Positions 46,267 to 55,646 are shown, counted from the stretch's first letter. The stretch: DNA of 64,000 nucleotides from Moraxellaceae bacterium (GCA_029237815.1 JAQZBP010000008.1:1-64000), one strand, 5' to 3'. Notes: a model not told the origin generated them from the sequence alone. Numbers and translations: made by a program.

Positions 46267-47064
46267 TTATTGGCTCAGCTTGGCGTAGGCCTCAAGCAGC
46301 TTCTGCGTGATCTGATCGTTGTAGCGGCCGACGATGAAGGGCACGTTGTTCTCGTTGAAATTGATGAACGAGTTGCGGATGAACAGCCATTTCGTATTCA
46401 CCTCGCGCAGCAGCAATGCCACCTCGGCATTGCGTGCGTAATGCTTGGTCAGCATGTTGAGTTGCGCCGTGAACTTGTTCGCCAGCTGGTCGATCTCCAC
46501 CTGTGGCGCCTGGCTTTGCACGATGGCTCCGCCGAAGTAGTCGGCGGACTTGCGCAGATATGCGGCCGTCATGGTGTGCATGAGCACGTGCTGGTCATAG
46601 AGCATGTCCGCCATCTTGTCGGTGGCGACGTTGGCGGACAGGCGCTGCTCGGTGCGGTTTGAACGGAGAAGCAGGGTCAGCGCGGTATGGGCGCCGTCGA
46701 TGACATTGAGGCTGTCATTGTCAGGAACGCCTTCGGAGGTAAACCGTGCGCTGGAAATGGATTGCTTGAAGGCCGACCACTTGGCGGAAATGGCGGGATT
46801 GGCAAGGCTCTTGACCAAGGCATCACCCGCCGTCAGATTCGCCTGCGTTTTCTTCATCTGTTCGGGGTCGCGATTCAGCACGCTGTGCAGATAAAACGTG
46901 GTGGCGGCTTGATAGCTCAGCGTTTCCAGTTGCTGCACCGAGCGCAGCGACTGGGGAGCGGCAGTTGCGGACGGAGCAGCCGGAGCCGCTGTTGCGAGAG
47001 GGCTGATGGACAGTGAGCCCAGGCAGGAAGCGCTCATGGCAAGTGCAATCATTAGCCTACGCAT
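46267..47064 (-). CDS. Periplasmic helical protein of unknown function
   Basis: A 265-residue protein with a Sec signal peptide (cleavage near ATAAPAAP, residue 26-28) and an otherwise all-helical mature part without Cys or membrane segments. Notable blocks are LETLSYQAATTFYLHSVLNR, DKMADMLYDQHVLMHTMTAA and NNVPFIVGRYNDQITQKLLE. The long amphipathic helices recall ligand-binding bundles of PilJ/NarX-type sensors, but I cannot make a firm family call. Its coding sequence looks less GC-rich than the neighbours. Probably monocistronic. Confidence 0.7.
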   Translation of the reverse strand: MRRLMIALAMSASCLGSLSISPLATAAPAAPSATAAPQSLRSVQQLETLSYQAATTFYLHSVLNRDPEQMKKTQANLTAGDALVKSLANPAISAKWSAFKQSISSARFTSEGVPDNDSLNVIDGAHTALTLLLRSNRTEQRLSANVATDKMADMLYDQHVLMHTMTAAYLRKSADYFGGAIVQSQAPQVEIDQLANKFTAQLNMLTKHYARNAEVALLLREVNTKWLFIRNSFINFNENNVPFIVGRYNDQITQKLLEAYAKLSQ

Positions 47065-47140
47065 TGTTATTGTCCTAACTCGGCTTTAATAGAGTTGTAT
47101 TAACACAGGTCGAAAATGACGAACAGCTCACAGTGTGAGC

Positions 47141-49069
47141 TTATTCCTCAGTGGGCTCTCCTGGCCGATAAGCAGCATAGGCGACTTCCGGACGGAGGCT
47201 GATGCCCCGCGCCAGACCCGGTAGCCTGACTTCATCGGTCGTCATCTGGATGTCAGAAGCCTCCAACACGCCGGTTCCGAAGCGGTAAATCAGGTCGAAG
47301 TGCCCCTGGTCTGCCCGTTCCTCGTACGCAAGGCAGAGAGGTCGTACGACCTCCTGTCTCTGCTGCCAGGACGTGAGCCCGCGCCGGCCATGGCGGTTGG
47401 CCAGCAACTGTTTTGTCTCGGCAGGACCCAGGAGTAGGGCGCTGGCATTGTTGCCGCCGAAACCCTTGGCGTTGATCAGGCAGGCGGCCATGCCATCCTG
47501 CCCGCACTCGACATGCGGCTGGGAAAAACGCAGGTGGCGATGGGCCACGTCATGGGCCAGCTCGTCGAGGGTGAAGATGCCGGGGATTATGCCGGCCGAC
47601 CAGGCGCCAAGCGCCGCCATGAACTGGTCCCCGGCCGCTGCGCCCAGCGAATGGCCCACGTAGCATTTCACCGAGCTGACCAGCCAGTTGTCGATGCCGA
47701 AGGCGCCGGCCACGGTATCGAAGACATGGGATTCAGTGACCCGGTTCTGCGGTGTGCCCGTACCATGTGCATGGATATAGGTGCGACGGCGCAGGATGTC
47801 GTCGCCCAGGAGGTCGCGCGCGAGCCCGGTAGCCTTGCCGAAGCAGAGATAGTTGCCGATGCCGGGGGCAGAAATGGATTTCTTGTAGCCGTCCGCGTTC
47901 ACGAAAACGCCAGGGACGCTGCCGTGGATCGGCAGGCCGTGCTGCAGGGCAAACTCATCGCTAGCCAGCACCACGAACTGGGCGGATTCGGCAATGGTGA
48001 AACCGGCGTTGTAGCCGAAAGGGCGGGTCGCCCGCGTATGGTCAAGCCGGTTGATGCCTCGCGCAGCATCGAGCTCGAGCAGGCGCTGATCTTCGCCCAG
48101 GGCTCCCATGGCGCGATAGCCTTCCATCACTTCCGGCAGGATGGGGGCCTCTGCCGCGCCCACCAGGGCGAAGTCTGCACGGCCGTCGCGAATGTCGGCG
48201 ACGGCGCGCTCGAGGTTGTACAGGAATGTGGCGCAGGCGCCCAGCACGCCGCCAGTCCTGCCCGTGCTGCCCAGAATGTAGGAGTTGATGAAGTCTGCGG
48301 GCATCTGGGCGAATCCCAGCGGACATTGACGTGCGCTGTTGCGGCGCCCTTGCCAGGCAGACTTCATCATGCCGCCGGCACCCCAGTCGTCCAGTTGGCC
48401 GTGTGCCGAGGAGGCATAGACCGCCACGCGATCCGGCGCCAGGTGCTGGCGCAATGTGTCCCAGGAACGTCCCAGGGAGTGCAGGGCATCGCTGGCGCCG
48501 AAGACCGTCATCTGCAGCGCGCGGGGATGCTGCCGCGCCGGATAGTGGGCCCCGGGATCGAAGCCCGTGGGTAACTGCCCGGCACTGGTGACCGGAAAGG
48601 CCTGGGCATCAGGAATCAGTACTTCCTGGGTCGAGTCGACGCAGACGCTGACCTCGGTGTCGGAGAGCGGTTCGACGTGCCAGTGCGCGGGCAGGGTCTG
48701 CGGCAGGTCGCGCTTGCGCAGACGGAACCGGAGCATGTCCGGCTCCAGCATCAGGCGATGGTGCAGCGGGGTGGCGGTGACGTCGAAGTAGTGTGGCTCG
48801 ATGCGGCGGATCAGCGTATGGCGACGCACCATGTCAGGGCTGGCGACACTGCCCCCGTACTGCATTAAGTGCCCGAGGCCATCGAGCGTCCGCTGCCGGG
48901 CAGCGAGGCCGAGCGACTCCAGGATCAGCCTGCGATAGCCCTGATGGAACGAAGAGCGTCCAGCTGCGTTAATGCCACCAAAACCGACCACCACAGGCAA
49001 TCGTGCCAAGAGCCCTCCTTTTCGCACTCGGGGCACAATAGGCGCCCCCGGGCGTGACTGGTCAGCCAT
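47141..49069 (-). CDS. fabY: Beta-ketoacyl-ACP synthase FabY
   Basis: A 642-residue condensing enzyme. Length and sequence fit FabY of Pseudomonas, which initiates fatty-acid synthesis by joining acetyl-CoA and malonyl-ACP instead of FabH. Features: VVVGFGGINAAGRSSFHQGY at the N-terminus, nucleophile Cys in GGVLGACATFLYNLERAVAD, the catalytic His in YIHAHGTGTPQNRVTE, and the second His in VKCYVGHSLGAAAGDQ. The C-terminal GFGGNNAS motif is also intact. The ATG at 49069 matches the family N-terminus; the frame upstream is a shadow through the thiolase gene. Confidence 0.9.
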   Translation of the reverse strand: MADQSRPGAPIVPRVRKGGLLARLPVVVGFGGINAAGRSSFHQGYRRLILESLGLAARQRTLDGLGHLMQYGGSVASPDMVRRHTLIRRIEPHYFDVTATPLHHRLMLEPDMLRFRLRKRDLPQTLPAHWHVEPLSDTEVSVCVDSTQEVLIPDAQAFPVTSAGQLPTGFDPGAHYPARQHPRALQMTVFGASDALHSLGRSWDTLRQHLAPDRVAVYASSAHGQLDDWGAGGMMKSAWQGRRNSARQCPLGFAQMPADFINSYILGSTGRTGGVLGACATFLYNLERAVADIRDGRADFALVGAAEAPILPEVMEGYRAMGALGEDQRLLELDAARGINRLDHTRATRPFGYNAGFTIAESAQFVVLASDEFALQHGLPIHGSVPGVFVNADGYKKSISAPGIGNYLCFGKATGLARDLLGDDILRRRTYIHAHGTGTPQNRVTESHVFDTVAGAFGIDNWLVSSVKCYVGHSLGAAAGDQFMAALGAWSAGIIPGIFTLDELAHDVAHRHLRFSQPHVECGQDGMAACLINAKGFGGNNASALLLGPAETKQLLANRHGRRGLTSWQQRQEVVRPLCLAYEERADQGHFDLIYRFGTGVLEASDIQMTTDEVRLPGLARGISLRPEVAYAAYRPGEPTEE

Positions 49070-49132
49070 TCTAGCCGCGGAGAGAGGGGGCGCCAATCGA
49101 CAAAGGTCGCAGGCGCTCCCGGGCCGGAAATG

Positions 49133-49153
49133 AAAAAGGCCGCTAATGCGGCC
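49133..49153 (-). terminator. Intrinsic terminator of the thiolase gene
   Basis: On the minus strand, GGCCGC, ATTA loop, GCGGCC, then T5. It lies about 20 bases after the thiolase stop codon and before fabY. Transcription of fabY therefore needs its own start or readthrough. Confidence 0.85.
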
Positions 49154-49173
49154 CTTCTTTCTTCTGCGAAGCC

Positions 49174-50355
49174 TCAGAGCAGTTCGATTGCCATGGCCGT
49201 GGCTTCGCCGCCGCCGATGCAGAGCCCCGCCACGCCCTTCTTGCCTCCGCGCTGCTTCAGCGCGTGAATCAGGGTGAGGATGATGCGCGAGCCGGTGGAG
49301 CCAACCGGGTGGCCGAGGGCGCAGGCGCCGCCGTACACGTTGACCTTCTCGTGTGGCAGGTTGTGCTTGATCATCGCGGCCATGGTGACCATCGCGAAGG
49401 CTTCGTTGATCTCGAACAGGTCGACATCGGCGGCTTTCCAACCGGTCTTGGCGAACAGCGTTTCCAGCGCGCCCACCGGGGCAATGGTGAACTCGCTTGG
49501 ATGTTGGGACTGCGTGGAATGGGCAACGATGCGGGCCAGGGGCGCGAGACCGCGGGCCTTTGCGTCCGATTCGCGCATCAGCACCAGAGCGGAGGCGCCA
49601 TCGGAGATGGAGCTGGAGTTCGCGGCGGTAATGGTGCCGTCCTTCGCAAACGCCGGCTTCAGGGTCGGAATCTTGTCGATGTTGGCGTTGCCCGGCTGCT
49701 CGTCGGTGTCGACCAGGACCTCGCCCTTGCGGGTTTGCACCGGCACGCCAACGATTTCGGCCTTGAAGTTTCCGTTGGCGATGGCTGCCTGGGCACGGCG
49801 CAGGGACTCCATGGCGAAGGCGTCCATGTCAGCACGGGTCAGGCCCATGGTGTTGGCCATGTCCTGGGCGAAGGAGCCCATCAGTCGGCCCGTCTTGGCG
49901 TCTTCCAGGCCGTCCAGGAACATGTGGTCCTTGATCTCGCCATGGCCCATGCGGTAGCCACCGCGGGCCTTGGGCAGGACGTAGGGGGCATTGGTCATGG
50001 ATTCCATGCCGCCGGCGACCATGATGTCGTTGGTGCCGGCCTTGATCAGGTCATGAGCCAGCATGGTGGCCTTCATGCCCGAGCCGCAAAGCTTGTTGAT
50101 CGTGGTGGCGCCGGCGGCATCCGGAATGCCGGCGTCGCGGGCGGCCTGACGGGCAGGGCCCTGCTTGAGGCCGGCGGGCAGCACGCAGCCCATGATGACT
50201 TCCTGCACATCCGCAGGCGCAATGCCGGCGCGGGCAATCGCTTCACGAATGGCGACGGCGCCCAGCTCCGGGGCGGTGACCGGGCTAAGCGCGCCCTGAA
50301 AGCCCCCCATGGGAGTGCGGGCGCCGTTGACGATGACGACGGAATCTGTGCTCAT
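49174..50355 (-). CDS. Acetyl-CoA C-acetyltransferase (thiolase)
   Basis: A 393-residue thiolase. Catalytic features: nucleophile Cys in INKLCGSGMKA (about residue 88), His in FEINEAFAMV with NEAFA, and the C-terminal GGACALGHPVGSTGSRI and CIGGGEATAM with the second Cys and His. Length and sequence favour the biosynthetic acetoacetyl-CoA thiolase type (AtoB/PhaA-like), but a beta-oxidation role cannot be excluded. The ATG at 50355 is at the family N-terminus; the frame upstream is a shadow. Confidence 0.92.
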   Translation of the reverse strand: MSTDSVVIVNGARTPMGGFQGALSPVTAPELGAVAIREAIARAGIAPADVQEVIMGCVLPAGLKQGPARQAARDAGIPDAAGATTINKLCGSGMKATMLAHDLIKAGTNDIMVAGGMESMTNAPYVLPKARGGYRMGHGEIKDHMFLDGLEDAKTGRLMGSFAQDMANTMGLTRADMDAFAMESLRRAQAAIANGNFKAEIVGVPVQTRKGEVLVDTDEQPGNANIDKIPTLKPAFAKDGTITAANSSSISDGASALVLMRESDAKARGLAPLARIVAHSTQSQHPSEFTIAPVGALETLFAKTGWKAADVDLFEINEAFAMVTMAAMIKHNLPHEKVNVYGGACALGHPVGSTGSRIILTLIHALKQRGGKKGVAGLCIGGGEATAMAIELL

Positions 50356-50461
50356 GGCTGTCTCGCTATTCAACTGGTCTGGATGGTGCGCTGGAAAGGG
50401 AGCTGAGTATAACGGCTGTTGGACGACTGTCCCACAAGTTGCCCGTAACCGGGGGAGGGGG

Positions 50462-50965
50462 TCAGGCGCCGCAACACTTCTTGAATTTCTTGCTGCTGCC
50501 GCAGGGGCAGGGATCGTTCCGGCCGGTCTTGACCGGATTGACGACAGGAGCCGGCTTTTCGCTCGGGCCACTATAGACCACGGTACCGTCCTTGAAGAAC
50601 CAGATACCGTCTTTCTTCACGAACTCCGATTTTTCGTGATGCTGGTGGGCAACGCCGTTCAGCCGGTAGCGGGCGATGAACTCCACTTCTCCCGAGCTGT
50701 CCTCCTCCTGTCCCTTCGAGGTCGCGACGACTTCCAGCCCTTCCCACGCAGCTTGCTCGGCCCAGGAACGCATGGCCTCGAAGTCGCTGCCGCTGCGACT
50801 GGCGGGAAATGTAGATTCGATGACGAAGTCGATGTCCTTGCTGGAATAGGCGCTATACCGGGCGCGCATAAGCTCCTCGGCAGTTCCGGCTGGGCGGGAT
50901 CTGGCGAGAACGGGGCCACAGCAGGAGTCAAGATCCGATCCGGATCCGCAAAAGCAGGAGGTCAT
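50462..50965 (-). CDS. YchJ family protein with two SEC-C metal-binding motifs
   Basis: A 167-residue protein. SEC-C zinc motifs lie at both ends: [14 protein letters not shown] at the start and [16 protein letters not shown] at the end, as in YchJ/UPF0225. The middle is an NTF2-like domain ([18 protein letters not shown]…[11 protein letters not shown]). SEC-C motifs bind zinc and, in SecA, the chaperone SecB; the role of YchJ proteins is not settled. The ATG at 50965 with GGAG 7 bases upstream is preferred over ATG 50977. Confidence 0.9.
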   Translation of the reverse strand: MTSCFCGSGSDLDSCCGPVLARSRPAGTAEELMRARYSAYSSKDIDFVIESTFPASRSGSDFEAMRSWAEQAAWEGLEVVATSKGQEEDSSGEVEFIARYRLNGVAHQHHEKSEFVKKDGIWFFKDGTVVYSGPSEKPAPVVNPVKTGRNDPCPCGSSKKFKKCCGA

Positions 50966-51002
50966 GTTCGGCTCCATGGGGAATGCGGGATGGCCTGAAA
51001 AT

Positions 51003-51028
51003 AAAAAAGGGTGCCGAAGCACCCTTTT
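51003..51028 (-). terminator. Intrinsic terminator of the Ala/Pro-repeat lipoprotein gene
   Basis: On the minus strand AAAAGGGTGC, TTCG loop, GCACCCTTTTTT. A second dyad (ATCAG-CCCC/GGGG-CTGAT, 51032-51053) precedes it and overlaps the stop codon. Confidence 0.9.
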
Positions 51029-51051
51029 GCATCAGTCCCCGAAGGGGCTGA

Positions 51052-51294
51052 TTACTGGGCAGCCGGAGCAGCCGGAGCAGCGGCGTCGGCAGCCGGAGCA
51101 GCGGCGTCAGCAGCCGGAGCAGCAGCGTCAGCAGCCGGAGCAGCTTCGGCGGCCGGAGCGGCAGCTTCAGCAGCGGGGGCAGCAGCTTCAGCAGCGGGAG
51201 CGGCTTCAGCGGGGGCTTCTTCCTTCTTGGCGCAGCCAGCGATGGCCAGAGCGGCAACGATAGCAGCAGAAACGGCGATCTTCTTGATTTGCAT
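51052..51294 (-). CDS. Small Ala/Pro-repeat lipoprotein
   Basis: An 80-residue lipoprotein. Signal: MQIKKIAVSAAIVAALAIAG then Cys21, a classical lipobox (IAGC). The mature part is only about 60 residues, KKEEAPAEAAPAAEAAAPAA and then DAAAPAA-type heptads to the end, so it is a flexible or helical spacer rather than a folded enzyme. No Asp at +2, so outer-membrane sorting is expected. The GAGAGAGAC region is the ribosome-binding site. The repeat is encoded by tandem 21-base units, which makes it liable to length change. Confidence 0.75.
   Translation of the reverse strand: MQIKKIAVSAAIVAALAIAGCAKKEEAPAEAAPAAEAAAPAAEAAAPAAEAAPAADAAAPAADAAAPAADAAAPAAPAAQ
51068..51151. repeat. Four tandem 21-bp repeats in the lipoprotein gene
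   Basis: Units start at 51068, 51089, 51110 and 51131. The plus-strand consensus starts GCAGCCGGAGCAGC and ends GCGTC(A/G); the fourth unit is diverged in its last third, and further degenerate units extend to about 51217. Each unit encodes seven residues of the Ala/Pro/Asp repeat. In-frame slippage would change the protein length without breaking the frame. Confidence 0.85.
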
Positions 51295-51504
51295 GATGTC
51301 TCTCTCAGGGGTTGCGTGTTGACGACCTGCCGGATGCCACACTGACACATTTAGGCACTTCCATGCCTGAAAAAACGCGCAGCTTACCTAGCATCAAGCC
51401 AATCGGCGGCGCAGATATTAGCATCGAGATAGTGGCTTTGCATCACCTTTGTTGGACAGTTTCGAAGGTTCTCGCCGGCCGAGCCGATCCCTGATTCAGT
51501 CCGC

Positions 51505-52578
51505 CTAGCGGGCCTGCTCAGGATCGGCGAAGACAGCGCCAGAGACACCTTTTTTGTATTGGCGGGCACGGTAGAGGGCGGCATTGATGTTGATCAGTAT
51601 CTGATCCAGGGCAACCGGTCGATGCGGAACGACTGACAGGCCGATATGCACATAAGAGGACAAGTCCTTCTGCTTGGCCCAGGTATCGAACTGCTGCTGG
51701 ATGTCGAAGGCGATGCTTTCGGCTTCCTTGGTGGTGGTGTCCACTAGGAGGAAGGCAAACTCATTGCCGCCGTAGTGGACAGCAATGTCGCAGCCACGCA
51801 GCCGGTGGTCGACGATGCTGGCGAACTGCTTTAGCAGGTACTGGTTGACAGCCTTGCTGAGGCGCTTGCCCTTCCGTTTCGTGACCTCGATTTCGGCAAA
51901 CATGACCACCATGGGGGTCATGTTCCGCTGATGATAGGGCAGGAGGTACTTGGCGGCCTCGTAGAACGTCCAGCGGTTACCGAGTCCCGTGACAGGGTCG
52001 GTCTCCGTTACGCGGGCGGCCCGGAGCCTCAGGCTTTCGGCATGACCGGAGAGAATCAGCGTGGAGCAGGCCGAGAGCAGCGCAAAGAGGCCAAGCGAGG
52101 CAAAGTAGATGTCGTAGCCACGATGCAGGAGGTACTGTCGGGCAACAAGGGCGGCAGTCGTCACCACCACAACGCCTGCAAAGACGATGGTAAAAGAGCG
52201 CTGTCTGTGCAGCGCGACGGCCAGCGCAAGGGCGGTGCCGAGCAGCAGCAATGTCGGTGGAATCGGCGCAGGGTCGTTCAGCAGCACGAAGATGGCGCCG
52301 GCGACGTCGATGCAGGTGATGGCATAAAGAAGAAGGCTGCTGGCCCGATTGAAGATGACGGACAGGCAGAGGAGCGCCTGCGCGGAGGCGTAGACGGTGA
52401 CGCCCAGCGCAAAGAACGGATAGGTTACCAGCGCAAGTGGTGCGGGAACGAAGTAGCCATAGCAGAGTGCGAGTACCGCCAGAGACAGGCGCAGGCCAAG
52501 GTGCCACTGCGGCAGCTGCATTTCGTGGAATTGTTCGGGTGAGACGGGCTGGATGTTTTCGGGTAGCAGGGAACTCAT
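51505..52578 (-). CDS. Membrane GGDEF-domain protein with GGNEF signature
   Basis: A 357-residue protein with about six membrane helices (residues about 30-180), then a GGDEF domain starting ETDPVTGLGNRWTFYEAA. The signature reads HYGGNEFAFL: Asn replaces the catalytic acidic residue, and the metal-binding segment is MFAEIEV rather than the usual DIDxFK. Diguanylate cyclase activity is therefore doubtful, and no RxxD inhibitory site is obvious. It may act as a c-di-GMP or GTP sensor or be inactive. ATG 52578 is preferred to an in-frame TTG at 52584. Bases 51295-51504 hold the lipoprotein promoter region and no gene. Confidence 0.85.
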   Translation of the reverse strand: MSSLLPENIQPVSPEQFHEMQLPQWHLGLRLSLAVLALCYGYFVPAPLALVTYPFFALGVTVYASAQALLCLSVIFNRASSLLLYAITCIDVAGAIFVLLNDPAPIPPTLLLLGTALALAVALHRQRSFTIVFAGVVVVTTAALVARQYLLHRGYDIYFASLGLFALLSACSTLILSGHAESLRLRAARVTETDPVTGLGNRWTFYEAAKYLLPYHQRNMTPMVVMFAEIEVTKRKGKRLSKAVNQYLLKQFASIVDHRLRGCDIAVHYGGNEFAFLLVDTTTKEAESIAFDIQQQFDTWAKQKDLSSYVHIGLSVVPHRPVALDQILININAALYRARQYKKGVSGAVFADPEQAR

Positions 52579-52801
52579 GAGCAATCCGTGGTGTACTTCT
52601 GCGGGATGTTTTGGGCGGGCCGGACGGCTCGAACATGCGTAAGCCGGGCAATCCTAGCAACCACCCCGGGAAATGAGAAGAACCCGCCTGTGCCCCCGAT
52701 GTTCTTGCCTGTCCCGGGCCGTAGTCGGGCTATGATGATCACGGGGTCCCGCGTTGAACGGGACGGCTTCACACCCTGGCAAGGATTGTTCGGGACATTG
52801 G

Positions 52802-55609
52802 ATGATGGGACGACTGCGCGCGCTTCGAAATGTACTGCCTCACGCAGATGGCTGGCAGCCGCTGCTGGTCGTGCTGCTCCTGCTGATGACGCTGGGCGAG
52901 GCATGGGGCAGCGAAGTCGTGCTGCCGGTTTCCGGTGAAACGCAGGTGCTGGATGGACATGCAGTGGTCCTGCGCCAGGTGAAGGAGCCAGAGCTGGCTC
53001 CGCGCCGTCTCCCGGTCGGGGCGTATGAGCCCGCATCGTTCCGCAGTAACTGGGGCCTGGATCCGGCAGCAACGTACTGGTTCAGCTTTCGCTTGCGCAA
53101 CCCTGATAGCCTTCCCCGCAGTCATGTCCTGTTCCTGAATTTTCCGCTGCTTGATCGTGTCGCCCTGCACGAGGCCGACTCAGAAGGACGGCTCCATCCA
53201 CTTGCCGTCGCCGGCGACAATGTGTCCTGGGCCGAGCGGGCGATCAAAACGCGGCGCCTGGCGCTGCCGCTGCAGGTCCCGCCAGCGTCCACCCGCCATT
53301 ACGTTGTCAGCCTCCGCACGTCCACACCGGTCGTGTTCCCGGCGCAAGTGCAGACCGTGGAAGCCTTCTGGGCGGGCGTAAGCCATGCGCAGTTCTGGCA
53401 GGGCTCATTCTATGGCGCGGTCGCGCTGCTGATCAGCTATAGCCTTTTCCTTTATGTCAGTTCGCGGGAGCGGGTGTTCTTCCATTACGCTCTGGTCACG
53501 ACCGCAACGCTGCTTTCCCTTTTCTGCCTCGACGGCTTTGCCGCCGAGCTCATTCCGGTATCGGCGCTGCTACAGAATCTGCTGCTTCCCCTCGGGATTA
53601 TCCTCGCCGACATTCTCTATCTGCGTTTCGCGCTCAACTATCTGCGCATCCCCCGAGGCTCGGGGCAGGCGCGTGCCACGCGCTGGCTGACGCTGGCGTG
53701 CCTCGGGGCCATCCCGCTGCTGCTGGTGCTGGGGCCCGCGTACGGGACGCTGGCCGTACTCCTGCTGAATGCCGGCGCTGGCGGCTGGATGCTGACGCTG
53801 GGCATGCGGTCCCTGCCGCGGATGCGCCGTGTCGGGAGCCATTTCCTGGCGGCCTGGGCCGTGTTCATGATCAATGCCGTGACGGCGGTCCTGCTGGTGC
53901 TGGGTTTTCTGCCGTGGACCGACTTCTTCGTGCCGGCCCTGCGGATGGGGCTCGTCGCCTGGGCCATCCTGCTCCTGCTGGGGCTCGGCCTGCAGTTGCG
54001 GCAGCGTCGCGAGGCGGAGGCGAGCCGCCGCGAGGAGGCCCTCTTCGTCAAGGCGCAGACCGATGCGCGCAGCAAGTTCCTGGCCATGGTCAGCCACGAG
54101 CTGCGGACCCCCATGAACGGGGTGCTGGGCATGGCCGAGCTGCTCAAGACCACCGGCCTCAATACCGAACAGAGTCGCATCCTGGTAACGATGGAGGCCT
54201 CGGGCCAGGCGGTGCTGGAGGTCGTCGACGACGTGCTGGACCATGCCCGCATCGAGGCGGGGCGCATGGAGCTCGAGCTGGCGCCACTGGATCTCGACAC
54301 CCTCATCGAGGACTGCCTCGACCTGTTCAAGGCCCGCATTTACAAGCAGCAGCTGACCCTGCTCTGCTCCATCGATCCGGCGGTGCCGACCGAGGTGGTG
54401 GGCGACGCCGAGCGCCTGCGGCAGGTGCTGGTCAACCTGCTCTCCAATGCCGTGAAGTTCACCTCGCGCGGCAGTATCGAGGTGCGGGTCGCGGCGGTGC
54501 CGTCCGGGCAGGACGTGCAACTGACCCTTGCCGTGCGTGACACCGGCATCGGCATCACGCCCGAACAGCGCGAGAGCATTTTCGACAGCTTCATGCTGGT
54601 CTCGCCCGACAATGTGCGTTACCGGGGCACGGGCCTCGGGCTCAGCATCAGCCGGGAGCTGTGCCAGCTCATGGGGGGCGACCTCACGGTGGAAAGCACA
54701 CCGGGCCAGGGCTCGATCTTTCGTGCGCAGGTGCGGGTGGCGCCGATGACGCGGTCGCGGTCGCGGGCCAGCTGGCCCGCCGACCAGCCGCCGGTGCGGC
54801 TGCTGCTTGTCGAGGCCGATGCCCGTTTCAACGAGGTCATGGTGGCGGAAGCCTCGACGCCCGGCTTCGCCGTGGAGAGCGTGGAGTCCGGCGAAGCGGC
54901 GTTTGCGCGCTTGCTCGAGGCCGCGGCGGCCGGGACACCCTTTGGCCTGGTGGCCACCGCGCTGCAGCTGCCGGACATGAATGGCCTGACACTGCATGGC
55001 CGCATTGCCCGCGAGCCGGCGCTGCGCGGTTGCCAGACGCTGCTCTTCTCCCTGCCGCAGTTGCAGCCCAGCCCGGGCGTGCTGGTGCATGCCGGCGTGG
55101 CGCATGCCTTCGAGCGGCCGGTGCTGGCGCGCGAGCTGCGCCAGGCGGCGCTGGCCGTGGTGCGGCGCCAGCCGGAAGAGGTGGCGCCGGTGCGGGTGGA
55201 AACCCTGCAATATCCTGGGTTGCGCGTGCTGGTCGCCGAGGACAACCGCACCAACCAGGTGGTGATCCAGGGCATGTTGCGCCGCTTCGGCATACAGGCC
55301 GAGCTGGTGGAGAACGGCGAGCAAGCGGTCGCGGCGTGCCGGCGCGCCCGCCCGACCTTCGACCTCATCCTCATGGACTGCGAGATGCCCGGCATGGACG
55401 GCTATGAGGCCACGCGCGAGATCCGCCGCCTCGAGAGCGACGAAGGACGCACCCGCGTTCCCATCGTGGCCATCAGTGCGCACGTCACCCAGCATCATGT
55501 CGACAACTGCTATGCCGCCGGCATGGACGACCACATTCCCAAGCCGCTGAACCTGCGCGTGCTCGGCGACAAGCTGGCGCAGTGGGCGCCCGTGCCGGCG
55601 GTGTCGTAG
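52802..55609 (+). CDS. Hybrid sensor histidine kinase with 7TMR-DISM sensor and two receiver domains
   Basis: About 935 residues. In order: signal/anchor helix (about 18-36), periplasmic 7TMR-DISMED2-type sensor domain (about 40-190, YWFSFRLRNP…LNFPLLDRVALHE), seven membrane helices (about 200-395), a short coiled segment, and a kinase core with H-box FLAMVSHELRTPMNGVLGM, N-box LVNLLSNAVKFTS, DTGIGITPE and GTGLGLSIS. Receiver 1 (about 660-775) lacks the phospho-acceptor Asp (VATALQLPDMNG). Receiver 2 (about 815-930) is intact (LILMDCEMPGMDG, Lys in HIPKPLN). No HPt domain. DISMED2 domains often bind carbohydrates. Start is uncertain: ATG 52802 or 52805 lack a good ribosome-binding site; TTG 52754 is in frame. 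It is divergent from the GGNEF gene. Confidence 0.85.
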   Translation: MMGRLRALRNVLPHADGWQPLLVVLLLLMTLGEAWGSEVVLPVSGETQVLDGHAVVLRQVKEPELAPRRLPVGAYEPASFRSNWGLDPAATYWFSFRLRNPDSLPRSHVLFLNFPLLDRVALHEADSEGRLHPLAVAGDNVSWAERAIKTRRLALPLQVPPASTRHYVVSLRTSTPVVFPAQVQTVEAFWAGVSHAQFWQGSFYGAVALLISYSLFLYVSSRERVFFHYALVTTATLLSLFCLDGFAAELIPVSALLQNLLLPLGIILADILYLRFALNYLRIPRGSGQARATRWLTLACLGAIPLLLVLGPAYGTLAVLLLNAGAGGWMLTLGMRSLPRMRRVGSHFLAAWAVFMINAVTAVLLVLGFLPWTDFFVPALRMGLVAWAILLLLGLGLQLRQRREAEASRREEALFVKAQTDARSKFLAMVSHELRTPMNGVLGMAELLKTTGLNTEQSRILVTMEASGQAVLEVVDDVLDHARIEAGRMELELAPLDLDTLIEDCLDLFKARIYKQQLTLLCSIDPAVPTEVVGDAERLRQVLVNLLSNAVKFTSRGSIEVRVAAVPSGQDVQLTLAVRDTGIGITPEQRESIFDSFMLVSPDNVRYRGTGLGLSISRELCQLMGGDLTVESTPGQGSIFRAQVRVAPMTRSRSRASWPADQPPVRLLLVEADARFNEVMVAEASTPGFAVESVESGEAAFARLLEAAAAGTPFGLVATALQLPDMNGLTLHGRIAREPALRGCQTLLFSLPQLQPSPGVLVHAGVAHAFERPVLARELRQAALAVVRRQPEEVAPVRVETLQYPGLRVLVAEDNRTNQVVIQGMLRRFGIQAELVENGEQAVAACRRARPTFDLILMDCEMPGMDGYEATREIRRLESDEGRTRVPIVAISAHVTQHHVDNCYAAGMDDHIPKPLNLRVLGDKLAQWAPVPAVS

Positions 55610-55646
55610 CATCGGGGGATATCCCGCCACCTCGCCAGGAGGTTCC

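Noticed and set aside
47100..49441. Extended start of fabY at 49441
   Set aside because: The added 124 residues are Arg/His/Pro-rich and antisense to, or out of frame with, the thiolase; the family N-terminus begins at 49069.
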